Assembly: GCA_964036045.1 (NCBI GenBank)
Contig: OZ038385.1
Location: 434,001 to 498,000 of the forward strand
DNA length: 64,000 nucleotides
Source of the DNA: Eutreptiella sp. 'Long Island Sound 2002'
Lineage: Eukaryota; Euglenozoa; Euglenophyceae; Eutreptiales; Eutreptiaceae
Reading direction: 5' to 3'
Part shown: piece after piece, positions 14,426 to 24,590 of the stretch
How the letters are laid out: each line of letters begins with the position of its first letter
Numbering within the stretch: position 1 is the first letter of the stretch
Made by a program: the position numbers and the translations under genes
Notes under the pieces: generated by a model
Told to the model about the DNA's origin: nothing
The model's database searches: none
The model's input: the letters and a program-made list of their open reading frames with translations, nothing else

Positions 14426-15148
14426 CGCAAGTGTTATCCGGAGAAACGCGTTTTTCTCCAGATAAGGCTTATCCGGAGAAATTTGGCGCGGAGGCGCCAG
14501 AACAGCCGCAGAACACCGCCAGAGTCAAAAAAGCCGGATTTTCCCCAAGTGCGGTGGCGCCGGCGGCTGGCGCAGAGCAGGCGGGCCGGAGTCACCGCCG
14601 CTGAACAGTTGACGGACGACTGCATTACCGCTCAGGTACTGCGGCATTGTTACGCCCCTGAAAACCATTTACTATAGATTTGTCCCCAGAAAAGTGAAAT
14701 TTTTAAAAAAACCAAAGGCCACGGCCCAAGCCCGGGGCCACACTGACCACAAACTGACAATGGGGCTTGCAAACAACATTGCACGACACATGTTCACACC
14801 TGCAATGCCTTACGATCAGGTTTGGGGGTGTGGGACAAGGTGGAAGTGCCCTTTTATTGGACCCAACAGTCCTTTTGACAAACCATGGTGCAAAGGTGTT
14901 GGGGGGGTTACTTGGCGCCACCGTGGAGTTTTTCCAATCCGTTTGGACCGTTGGAAAGCCCAAAGTGTCTACTTTTTGAATATGCATGGCCGTGCTAGGC
15001 CGTCCCACAACGCCGGCTGGCGCACTTGGGGAAAATCCGACTTTTTTGACTCTGGCGGTGTTTTGCGGCTGTTCTGGCGCCTCCGCGCCAAATTTCTCCG
15101 GATAAGCCTTATCCGGAGAAAAACGCGTTTCTCCGGATAACACTTGCG
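14426..15148. mobile_element. Mutator-type MITE with long terminal inverted repeats
   Basis: A 723-bp insertion splits a satellite unit. Its ends are long inverted repeats of roughly 130 bp that start CGCAAGTGTTATCCGG and differ at only a few positions. The arms contain nested shorter palindromes (TTATCCGGAGAA motifs). It is flanked by a perfect 9-bp duplication GCATCTGGC (14417-14425, 15149-15157). A 9-bp duplication plus long inverted ends fits the Mutator/MULE superfamily. The interior (about 14570-15010) shows no recognisable protein, so it is non-autonomous. Whether it belongs with the MULE transposase at 38660-40390 cannot be told, because that element's ends are not visible. Confidence 0.9.
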
Positions 15149-18100
15149 GCATCTGGCGGATTTGCGATTTCGATTTCTGGCACGAGAAATCGATCTGAAA
15201 TCATGGAATCGTGTGTTTTAAAAATCTGTATGTACTGTACAATCAATTATCCGGGTATCCGCACGAATAATCCCGCCTGTTGACTTTTGGCGATTTTAGC
15301 CAACAGGCAGCAGTGGCGACAGTTCTCTGGCTTATAGAGTACGGGATATGAGGTTTGAGACATGAGTCATGAGGTACGGGATACGAGGTACGTGATATGC
15401 GGTATGTTGTACACAGTGTGAGGTATGGGTGATGTGTTGGGAAATATGGATTATGCGAATCGCGGTGTCAAATGTGGTGTCAGAGTACAGTTTGGGAGGG
15501 GTAAATTTCACTCATAGAGTACGGGATATGAGGTTTGAGACATGCGTCATGAGGTACGGGATATGTGCATGTTGTACACAGTGTGAGGTATGGGTGATGT
15601 GTTTGTAAATATGGATTATGCGAATCGCGGTGTCAAATGTGGTGTCAGAGTACAGTTTAGGAGGGGTAAATTTCACTCATAGAGTACGGTACAACGGGAT
15701 ATGATGTTTGACACATGAGTCATGTGGCACGGGATATGAGCTACGGGACATCAGGTGTGTTGTATTGCGTATGCGAAATGCGGTGCGGTGTAAGATATGG
15801 TGCTATGGTGATATGGTGATATGGCCCGCGCTTCAAGCGCGGGCATTCGCACTAGTTAATATATTTAATTGTGGTATGGACATTCGTCGTCGTCGTCGTC
15901 GTCGTTGTCGTCGTTCGTCATACCCAAAAAATCCTCCCAATTGTGCACGCTGCTGCTGGCGCGCGCGCGTGCCCGTCAAATGGCATTTGGCGGATTTGCG
16001 ATTTCGATTTCTGGCACGACAAATCGATCTGAAATCATGGAATCATGTGTTTTGAAAACCTGTATGTACTGCACAATCGATGTTTCGGGTATCTGCACGA
16101 ATAATCCCGCCTGTTGACTTTTGGCGATTTTAGCCAACAGGCAGCAGTGGCGCTCTCGCTTATAGAGTACGGGATATGAGGTTTGAGACATGAGTCATGA
16201 GGTACGGGATACGAGGTACGGGATATGCGGTATGTTGTACACAGTGTGAGGCATGGGTGATGTGTTTGGAAATATGGAATATGCGAATCGCGGTGTCAAA
16301 TGTGGTGTCAGAGTACAGCTTAGGAGGGGTATTTTTCACTCATAGAGTATGAGATATGATGTTTGAGACATGAGTCATGAGATACGGGATATGAGGTACG
16401 GGACATGGGGTGTGTTGTATTGGGTATGTGAAATGCGGTGCAGTGTGAGATATGGTGCTATGGTGATATGGTGATATGGCTCGCGCTTCAAGCGCGGGCA
16501 TTCGTACTAGTTAATATATATAATTGTGGTAAGGCTCGTTCGTCGTCGTCGTTTGTCGTCGTCGTCGTTGTCGTCGTACCCAAAAAATCCTCCAAATTGT
16601 GCACGCTGCTGGTGGCGCGCGCGCGTGCCCGTCAAATGGCATCTGGCGGATTTGCGATTTTGATTTCTGGCACGACAAATCGATCTGAAATCATGGAATC
16701 ACGTGTTTTCAAAATCTGTATGTACTGTACAATCGATTATCCGGGTATCCGCACGAATAATCCCGCCTTTTCACTTTTGGCGATTTTAGCCAACAGGCAG
16801 CAGTGGCAACAGTTTCCTCGCTTATAGAGTACGGGATATGAGGTTTGAGACATGAGTCATGAGGTACGGGATACGAGGTACGGGATATGCGGTATGTTGT
16901 ACACAGTGTGAGGTATGGGTGATGTGTTTGTAAATATGGATTATGCGAATCGCGGTGTCAAATGTGGTGTCAGAGTACAGATTAGGAGGGGTAAATTTCA
17001 CTCATGGAGTACGGGATATGATGTTTGAGTGAGGTACGGGATACGAGGTAGGGGATATGCGGTATGTATGTTGTACACAGTGTGAGGTATGGGTGATGTG
17101 TTTGGAAATATGTATTATGCGAATCGCGGTGTCAAATGTGGTGTCAGGGTACAGTTTAGGAGGGGTAAATTTCACTCATAGAGTACGGGATATGATGTTT
17201 GAGACATGAGTCAGGTCGCACGGGATATGAGGTACGGGACATGAGGTGTGTTGTATTGCGTATGCGAAATGCGGTGCGGTGTGAGATATGGTGCTATGGT
17301 GATATGGTGATATGGCCCGCGCTTCAAGCGCGGGCATTCGCACTAGTTGATATATTTAAGTGTGGTATGGTTCGTCGTCGTCGTCGTTGTCGTCGTTTGT
17401 CATACCCAAAAAATCCTCCCAATTGTGCACGCTGCTGCTGGCGCGCGCGCGTGCCCGTCAAATGGCATCTGGCGGATTTGCGATTTCGATTTATGGCACG
17501 AGAAATCGATCTGAAAGCATGGAATCATTTGTTTCAAAAATCTGTATGTACTGTACAATCGATCGAATAATTCGCCTGTTGACTTTTGGCGATTTTGGCC
17601 AACAGGCAGCAGTGGCGACAGTTCTCTTGCTTATAGAGTACGGGATATGAGGTTTGAGACATGAGTCATTGGGATACATCGAGGTACGGGATACCAGGTA
17701 CGGGATATGCGGTATGTTGTACACAGTGTGAGGTATGGGTGATGTGTTTGGAAATATGGATTATGGGAATCACGGTGTCAAATGTGGTGTCCAAGTACAG
17801 TTTAGGAGGGGTACATTTCACTCATGGAGTACGGGATATGATGTTTGAGACATGAGTCATTGGGAGGGGTAAATGTCACTCATAGAGTACAGTTCTCTCG
17901 CTTATAGAGTACGGGATATGAGGTTTGAGACATGAGTCATGAGGTACGGGATACCCGGTACGGGATATGCGGTATGTTGTACACAGTGTGAGGTATGGGT
18001 GATGTGTTTCGAAATATGGATTATGGGAATTGCGGTGTCAAATGTGGTGTCAGAGTACAGTTTAGCAGGGGTATATTTCACTCATAGAGTACGGGATATG

Positions 18101-18400
18101 AGGTTTGAGACATGAGTCATGAGGTACTGGATACGAGGTACGGGATATGCGGTATGTTGTACACAGTGTGAGGTATGGGTGATGTGTTTGGAAATATGGA
18201 TTATGCGAATTGCGGTGTCAAATGTGGTGTCAGAGTACAGTTTAGGAGGGGTAAATTTCACTCATAGAGTACGGGATATGATGTTTGAGACATGAGTCAT
18301 GTGGCACGGGATCTGAGGTACAGGGAATGAGGTGTGTTGTATTGGGTTTGCGAAATGCGGTGCGGTGTGAGATATGGTGCTATGGTGATCTGGTGATATG

Positions 18401-18432
18401 GCCCGCGCTTCAAGCGCGGGCATTCGCACTAG
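18401..18432 (+). repeat. Last array hairpin, abutting Helitron A
   Basis: The last satellite unit ends with the usual GC hairpin and CTAG (18429-18432), and the 5' end of Helitron A follows at once. The next boundary, between Helitrons A and B at 19929-19936, has the same design: hairpin, CTAG, then TTTCTATTATTTTCAG. Confidence 0.8.
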
Positions 18433-18467
18433 TTTCTATTATTTTCAGACTGGTCGTCGTCGTTGTG

Positions 18468-19215
18468 TCCAGGCGCGGGCCTGGCGGCGGCGCGGGTGTG
18501 CGCCTCGCAGAAAATGATTCATGCTACAAGGCGGCATTTTTTTTTCTAATTACACAGATGTATGCGCATTGTTGAGGCGCATCGATCGGTGTGCAGTACG
18601 GTTGCATCTTCGCCGATTCTGGCTGTCCAGTTGGCCGAGCGGGCGCTAACCGCCTGTAACCACTCCCAGAACCACCCGTTAGCGCTATTCGTCGATGTTA
18701 TCGTAAGCGCTAGCGCCGGCGCCGTACAGCACGGCACATGTGCCAGTCAATTTGCTCCATGTCCCCGACCGGCTTAGAGCGAACTTCCTGCCCGCATTGC
18801 ATCATTGGTTGTGTAAAGGCGCGGGCCTGGTGGCGGCCGGCGTGTGCCCAACGCAAAAAAGAACTTACGCTACAAGGCTTATTCCTCTCTAATTACACAG
18901 ATGTATGCACATTTTTCAGGCGCATCGATCGGTGTTCAGTAAGGTTTGCCCCTTGCCGCTTCTGGCTGTTCAGTGGGCCGAGCGGGTGCCAAACGCCTGC
19001 TTCTGGCTGTTCAGTTGGCCGAGCGGGTGCCAAACGCCTGTAACTACATCCAGAATAGCTGTTAGCGCGATCCGTCGATGTTATCGGCGGCGCCAGCGCC
19101 GGCCCTGCACAGCACGGCACATGTGTCAGTCAATTTCTGCAAATCCCCTGAGGTTTCCTTTATGTCCCCGAGCGGTCAGAGCGAACTTCCTGCCGGCATT
19201 GCATCACTGGTGCAA
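18468..19215 (+). repeat. Internal tandem duplication in Helitron A
   Basis: A block of about 350 bp beginning GGCGCGGGCCTGG occurs at about 18470-18817 and again, diverged, at about 18818-19215. The second copy contains a further duplication of about 45 bp (TTCTGGCTGTTCAGT... at 18958 and 19002). Helitron B has only one copy of this block. Confidence 0.8.
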
Positions 19216-19339
19216 TGCCCCCCTGTCCGGTGCACATTGCTCTTAGTAGGTACTCATGTCTGCAAGCAGCTTCAGTCCCTTCGACTGCAGCCCCTACAGT
19301 GAAGTGGAGTGTCTGTGGCATCCCACGGACTCCCCTCGG

Positions 19340-19640
19340 TCGCCGTCTCGGCACCACAGTCGCCATCCCCAGCTTCCTCGCAAAGTTGCCATCCCCGGCA
19401 GCATCCTCGGCGGATAGCCCTTCGCCACAGCGGGCGGCCTCACCGGTGCCTTCTGTGGAGGAGAGCTTGAGCCCTCCCAAGGATACCAACGGGACCTTGC
19501 GCGATTTGCTGCAGTCTCTGCGCAACCCAACCCAGGCATCACATGCCACAGCTCCTCCGGCTGTCTCCTCTGCGGCCCCACGGAACCCTTTATAGGGGGA
19601 TATCTGGGCACCTCTTCGGGCCTGGGCGGCACTTCCCCGC
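19340..19640 (+). other. Segment unique to Helitron A, possible captured DNA
   Basis: Between parts shared with Helitron B, A carries about 250-300 bp that B lacks; B has helicase sequence there. One frame is open from 19215 to 19595 and rich in Ser, Pro and Ala, ending in a TAG. Helitrons often capture host fragments, so this may be one, but no family is recognised and the open frame may be chance. Confidence 0.3.
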
Positions 19641-20496
19641 AACCCCGGACGCAAACAACTATGGAGTCAGTGAAAACATCGTTTCGCCGGAAATATTGGA
19701 CTGAGATCTTCCACAGCTCACAACGTACATGCCTTCCAACTTCAACGTCTCATACCCTGAGTGATGGGCCGACAACAAGATCAATGCGGAGCCTCTGCCA
19801 TCCCTACCCATGGGACCAGTGCGAACCCTGATAGGATCACCGCGTAGGCTGGATACCCAACTGTGAGGACGCGGCCGTATCACTCTATAAATTTTGTTTG
19901 CAACCCGCGCATTTGCGCGGGCCGATTGCTAGTTTCTATTATTTTCAGACTGGTCGTCGTCGTCGTGTCCGGGCGCGGGCCTGGCGGCGGCGCGCGTGTG
20001 CGCCTCGCAGAAAATGATTTATGCTACAAGGCGGCATTTTTTTTTCTAATTACACAGATGTATGCGCATTTTTGAGGCGCATCGATCGGTATGCAGTACG
20101 GTTGCATCTTCGCCGATTCTGGCTGTTCAGTTGGCCGAGCGGGCGCTAACCGCCTGTAACTACTGCCAGAACCACCTGTTAACGCTATCCGTCAATGTTA
20201 TCGACAGCGCCAGCGCCGGCGCTGCACAGCGTGGCACATGTGCTGATCCATTTCTGCAAATCCCCTGAGGTTTCCTCTATGTCCTCGAGCGGCTTAGACC
20301 GAAATTCCTGCCGGCATTGCATCACTGGTGCAATACTCCCCTGTCCGGTGCACCGCTCTTCGTAGGTATTCATGTCTGCAAGTCGCTTCATTTCCTTCGT
20401 CTGTAGCCCCTACAGTGAAGTGCAGTGTCTATGGCATCCCTCTCGGTTGCCGCCCCGCCACACAGTCGCCATCCGTGGCATCCCCGTGATTTACAT

Positions 20497-21060
20497 GTTT
20501 ATGAGTCAGCTGCTTTTTTTGGCGAAGATTCTGAAGCCCAATCCAACATTTACCCAAACGAGTTCGTAAACACGTTACTCCCATCAGGAATGCCACAACA
20601 TCGCCTCAATCTTAACGTTGGAGCACCAATAATACTCATCCGCAACTTGAATCGTGCTGCTGGCCTTATGAATGGCACCCGATTGAGTGTTACTTCGTGT
20701 CTTCGCTACGCAATCCAAGTAACGGTGCTAACAGGAACACAGAAGGGAAACTCCGTTTGCAGGCCCCGGATTAATCTCACAGTATCTGATGATGATGATC
20801 TCCCTATCAAATTCATTCGTCGCCAATTTCTTGTAAAGTTAGCCTTCTGTATGACCATTAACAAAAACCAAGGTCAGACGTTTTCCAAAGTGGGTCTCTT
20901 ATTGGCAACCCGACCGTTTTCACATGGTCAAGTTTATGTTGCTCTATCGCGCTGCGGAAATTCAAGCGCTATCAAAGTATGGACAGCAGCGGACTTGCAG
21001 GTTGACGCAAACAACTATCGAGTCATTGAAAACATCGTTTCGCCGGAAATATTGGACTGA
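20497..21060 (+). pseudogene. Helitron helicase (PIF1-like), C-terminal fragment
   Basis: Family role: Helitrons encode a RepHel protein whose 5'-to-3' SF1B helicase unwinds DNA during rolling-circle transposition. This open frame of about 187 codons carries the back part only. In order it shows the YPNEFVNTL-type segment, NVGAPIILIRNLN followed by GLMNGTRL, helicase motif V as MTINKNQGQTFSKVG, and motif VI as GQVYVALSRCGN. Walker A and B motifs and the HUH nuclease are missing, so it cannot act alone. Helicase similarity begins near 20497; codons before that read as non-helicase sequence shared with Helitron A. The stop at 21058-21060 is natural, as A has the same end. It is a truncated remnant, although this stretch has no internal stop. 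Confidence 0.9.
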
Positions 21061-21189
21061 GATCTTCCACAGTTCACAACGAAAATGCCATCCAACTTCA
21101 ACATCTCATACCCTGAGTGATGGGCCGACAACAAGATCAATGCGGAGCCTCTGCCATCCCTACCCATGGGACCAGTGCGAACCCTGATA

Positions 21190-21193
21190 GGAT
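21190..21193 (+). repeat. Target-site duplication of element 1 (left)
   Basis: GGAT occurs here and again at 38378-38381. The uninterrupted Helitron A has it once. Bounded this way the element runs TG...CA. A 5-bp AGGAT reading is possible but would give non-canonical ends. Confidence 0.85.
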
Positions 21194-21577
21194 TGAAGCG
21201 GTACCCAGAACCCCATGGCCAGGTTACGGCATACAACCGGTCTCCGGTCCACTAACCCCATGTACGGCGTGTTCCGTGCCGTGAAGCCCCGCATCGGCAA
21301 CCGATGCACCGCCAGCGGAGATTTGTGTATCAGAATATCAGGAATCAACAGGGTTTTACATTCATATTGTTTCCGTAAATTTTTACGCTTCCGTTCTGAT
21401 ACTCACTGTTTTGACTGCTGGCGGTTGGTTCGCGACTTTACCGTAACCGCCAGTTTAACTGTTTATAATGGAAATTTTAACGCTATCCGTCACGAAGGCT
21501 CCAAAGTCGCCAGGAACTGCATGGATGCTTCCGCAATTTTCATAATTAATACTCGCAACCTTAATCTGAATTTTTCA

Positions 21578-21611
21578 GGATGTCGAAATCGGATTTTCGA
21601 CTTCGACATCC
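21578..21611. promoter_or_regulatory. Conserved LTR hairpin, GGATGTCGAA/TTCGACATCC
   Basis: Ten-base arms pair perfectly round a 14-base centre that itself has a TCG/CGA pair. The same structure occurs at 35816-35849 and 42423-42456. The distant LTR of element 3 (54715-54750) has it too, with the outer pair switched from G-C to C-G, which suggests that structure rather than sequence is kept. Role unknown: RNA folding, dimerisation, termination or polyadenylation are all possible. Confidence 0.7.
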
Positions 21612-21971
21612 CCGCACTTGATTTGACCTCTTTCGAGTGGACCTACGTGCTTCCGTATGCACGAATCAACTTCCCTTTTATCCTGCCCTCCATTTGTCTT
21701 AAAGATATGGGCAAAACAAAGTTGATTCGTGAGGCCACTTGTGAAGGTCATATCTCGTGTTGCTTGCGAGTATTGACGATAAGGAAACGTGGGATGTATT
21801 CACAATACTCCCGACGTAATTTAGGAAGCATTATATGCCTTGCGTCTCCACACGTGCGCGCTAGTGTAATGGATCATGGTCAAGAGGGTAGAGTTTGCGT
21901 TACAACTCATTGGCCATGATATTGCGTGCGTTAAGATAACTTTCGAGTGTAGCGCGCAAGTGTTGGTGTTG

Positions 21972-21998
21972 CATAGGAACTCTCCTTGAGTTCCTATG
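21972..21998. promoter_or_regulatory. LTR hairpin, 11-bp stem and 5-base loop
   Basis: CATAGGAACTC and GAGTTCCTATG pair perfectly round TCCTT. It recurs in the other LTRs of the element 1 family (near 36210 and 42818). The equivalent part of element 3's LTR is not palindromic. Confidence 0.7.
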
Positions 21999-22490
21999 AG
22001 CGATTGACACAAAGTTATGCCCTTGGAGGGGCATGACATATCGTGGTGGGAGCCACCTTTTTGGGCAATATTTGGTATGTGCCATGTGTTGTGTTGCGTG
22101 CCCATTTGGCGGGTCCATTGCTCCAAGACAAGCCCGCCAATGGACCTCATATTGTGCAAGCCCCTTCTCCATACTCCCTACGATCAATTGCAAGCCTAAC
22201 CTTCGTGAAGGGAAGCTTGTGTGGTGAACCCGAAGCGATGCGTTGGGAGCAAAGGGTGTATTTTGCAATTTTCCATATTTTCATGTGCCCACTTGGGAAG
22301 TAGCGCTCGTAACCTTTCAAGGCGCCCCAAGTGGAGCACATATGTAGGATCGAAGGTCATTGCTGTCAAGTCATTGTGTTTAGAAGGATTAGTTGATTGC
22401 ACGATCCAAGCCAAAGATATTATAATGTAATTGTGTGCCTTTCAAGGCACTTTGGCTTGTCTTTGTGCCAATTTTGCCGTTTTTGGCTCG

Positions 22491-22574
22491 TCATGATGTC
22501 AAGTGGCGACCGTGTATCTCAACGTTGCGCTCAATTGACATCATGACCCAAGTATGTTATGAGGGTACATACTT
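22491..22574. promoter_or_regulatory. Two adjacent LTR inverted repeats
   Basis: TCATGATGTCAA (22491-22502) pairs with TTGACATCATGA (22535-22546), and just beyond AAGTATGT (22550-22557) pairs with ACATACTT (22567-22574). Both pairs are present in the 3' LTR and in the LTR at 41961. Confidence 0.65.
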
Positions 22575-24140
22575 CGGTAGCCAACATATCTTGGACCCGG
22601 CGAATAATTCCTCTTAGGCTTGGCATACTGTGGCCGCCGTGTTGGCGATTCGGGACTATCCCAAATCATGGGCTCACTTGGCGACCCTGCCATTCCCAAT
22701 ACCGGAGGAGTTGGGCGACGCCCAAAAGATATGTTGGACATATATGACTTGATACCAATCCTATGGCACACTCCGGTCCGAGTCGGGCATGTGCCTCATT
22801 TGCCCTAACCATGAGTGTGCGCAATTTTGGCCATTTTGAGCATTTTTCCACTTTTGCTGCCCGCCGTGCACTATGTTCTAACCCTCGTGCACGCCGGACG
22901 CATGGACCAATGGACCATATATGACATGGGTGTTATGGGTAATGGTCCCCATGGTCGACACACCACGTGGGCGAAGCGGAGCTGCCTTCGTTAAGGCGCT
23001 AGGCCAAATTGAGTATGGGCAATTTTGCCAGTTTTGCATTTGTGGACCCAATTGGGATCGTCACCACGCCAGGTAACATGGAGATCTTTGAGAGCCAAGG
23101 GCATGGGAGTCTCTGTTCGACTCCCAGTGGATTGCATATGGAATGGCGGATCCGATCTCCAAGCCGGCGTGGAGATATACTATTGGGAGCATACCGAATT
23201 TTGGCTCATTTCAAGCAGCCAAAATGACCCAATTTTGGGACCCCAATTTCCCCCTTCCGTTTGGTCAATTGGCGGCCCCATTCCTCTAAGCCCATAGGGA
23301 GCCCGGACCCAAATTCAAGTTGTACACTCAGATATAAGTCCTAGGTCCTGCCTCCTACCCTGTGAGCCATTGGCCTTACCTTGGCCGGGCGAGCCACGCG
23401 TGGGAATGACGCCAATTTTGGTGATTTTGGCATCATGGCCCCACCTGACTCATCCGTGTTGCCCTGATGCCGGGACCTCAGAGGGAACCAGGTTGGGTGA
23501 GGGCTCCAGGGAGTTCGTACTCGAAGGGCATAGGGTCAGTTGCCTCGTCCCTACCTCTGGCGGGTCCGGACGAGGGGTCAACTTTGGAGTTTTTTAAGCT
23601 AATTTCAGTTTGGGCTGAAACAGCCCATTTACAGCTACCAACTCCTGGGTGATAATGGCGGGGTCATATCTCTGGCTCAGAGGGGAGTTGGGACCTGCCG
23701 TTAAGGGAGCATAGGGAGCCAATGTCGGTTAGCCTTGGAGCCACTTGGTTTCTCAGGAACTCGCCTGTGGCTGGGCGGGACACCTCTCCCATTGGCAGGG
23801 TTTCAGGGTCCGGACTGAGCAGGGCATGGGTTGTGTTTGAGCCCCCGCCCCCATCAGCCACTGGGAGGGTCGGACCTGGGATTGGGATATGAGCTGGGAC
23901 TGAGTGTCTATGGTCCTGTGATGCCCTTACCCCAGTCCAGTCTTAACCCCATGTGTACATATCCTGATGTGTTGTTGTACATACTTTTGTTCCCTCTTTG
24001 CAGAGTGGCAAGGATTCTGAAACGCTTTGTCACATGACACAGGCGTATTGATGCCCTTGTGAGCGTAGTGCCTTGCCTGCCTGCTCACCTGTGCGTGTCA
24101 CCGCAGCGTCCCGTGGCCGGCCCCCCGCGGGAACGCGTCA

Positions 24141-24590
24141 AAAGCGTTTCACCGCCGCGGGGTTACCCAGCCCTCGCGTGCCACTCGGGGCCACCAACCC
24201 CGAGCAGCGCGTCGCAGCAGCGCGGCGCAGCTCGCAGCTCGCAGCGCAGCGCAGCGTCTCGCAGCGCAGCGCAGCGGCTCGCAGCGCCACTCAGCGACAG
24301 CGCCGAGTTCGTCACGGAGCCCGCAGCGCCGTCCAGAGCACCGCCCTGACCGCGCAGCAGCCGTGAAAGAGGTGCACAGACCAGGACTCCTGCATCAGCC
24401 CATCGGCCGACCCGGAGTCCCAACGGCCGACCAGCAAGGCCGCGTCAACCACCTCCACAACCACCGGCTGACCAGCACCAGCCGCACTTCCAATCCAGTG
24501 CTGCAGCACCCTCCTCAACAACCACAACCAGTTCGTTGAGTTGAACGAGTGCACATCAAGGACTTCAAGATCATCTACGCCCCCGCTGCC
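24141..24590 (+). other. Leader of element 1 with CGCAGCG repeats
   Basis: The 450 bases between the 5' LTR and the gag ATG. A tRNA primer-binding site would normally start TGG within a few bases of the LTR; here the sequence is AAAGCGTTTCACC and no such site is seen. From about 24201 to 24290 short CGCAG/CGCAGCTCG units repeat. The element 2 leader (48151-48484) shares both features. Confidence 0.7.

Larger units (their letters stand above)
1..18432. repeat. Complex satellite array, basic period about 840 bp
   Basis: Head-to-tail repeats fill this region, broken only by a MITE at 14426-15148. A full unit holds, in order: a short AT-rich stretch after CTAG, a (TCG)n or (TTCG)n tract, a conserved block of about 270 bp with an alternating GCGCGCGCG run, one to three copies of a subrepeat of about 180 bp (itself built on a TACGGGATATGAGG-like motif), and a block ending in a GC hairpin plus CTAG. 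Hairpins occur near 243, 1079, 1734, 2110, 2952, 3805, 5713, 6523, 6723, 6925, 7589, 8250, 8454, 9862, 10702, 11560, 12378, 13210, 14050, 14250, 15826, 16479, 17316 and 18404. Many spacings are 810-860 bp, others about 200 or 655 (together about 855). Open frames across the array merely translate the repeat and are not genes. It could be centromeric, subtelomeric or Helitron-derived; the sequence alone cannot decide. Confidence 0.93.
18433..19932 (+). mobile_element. Helitron A, non-autonomous
   Basis: This 1500-bp unit starts TTTCTATTATTTTCAGACTGG right after a CTAG and ends with the hairpin CCCGCGCATTTGCGCGGG, then CCGATTG and CTAG (19929-19932). Its last 300 bp match Helitron B, including the final codons of the helicase (about 19655-19705) and the downstream non-coding tail, but the rest of the helicase is absent. 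The first 300 bp also match B. With no Rep/helicase it must be mobilised in trans. The canonical TC start would be at 18435; the exact 5' base is uncertain because neighbouring units abut. Confidence 0.8.
21194..24140 (+). repeat. 5' LTR of element 1
   Basis: 2947 bp, starting TGAAGCGGTACCCAGAACC and ending AACGCGTCA, nearly identical to 35432-38377. It should carry the promoter and polyadenylation signals; none was identified with confidence. It contains several perfect hairpins (listed separately). A 234-codon open frame at 21215-21919 is shared by both LTRs but is probably not a gene. Confidence 0.95.

Noticed and set aside
14694-15152. Overlapping open frames on both strands of the MITE interior
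   Set aside because: They run into the terminal inverted repeats and into each other, and match no recognised family.
1-18432. Regularly spaced repeats that might suggest a CRISPR array
   Set aside because: Repeats are hundreds of bases long, the intervening DNA is itself repeated, no cas gene is present and the setting is eukaryotic.
203-18575. Dozens of open frames of 60-180 codons in the first 18 kb, many with Arg or Ser runs
   Set aside because: They are translations of the satellite unit in different frames; the runs come from TCG and TTCG repeats, and frames change whenever the tract length changes.
19863-20075. Short open frames at the starts of Helitrons A and B
   Set aside because: They span the hairpin and terminus of the previous unit and are not preserved between the copies beyond sequence identity.
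21215-21919. 234-codon open frame in the LTR of element 1, also at 35453-36157 and (216 codons) at 42114-42764
   Set aside because: The two LTRs of element 1 are nearly identical so are not independent, the frame is not open in the diverged LTRs of elements 2 and 3, and no domain is recognised.
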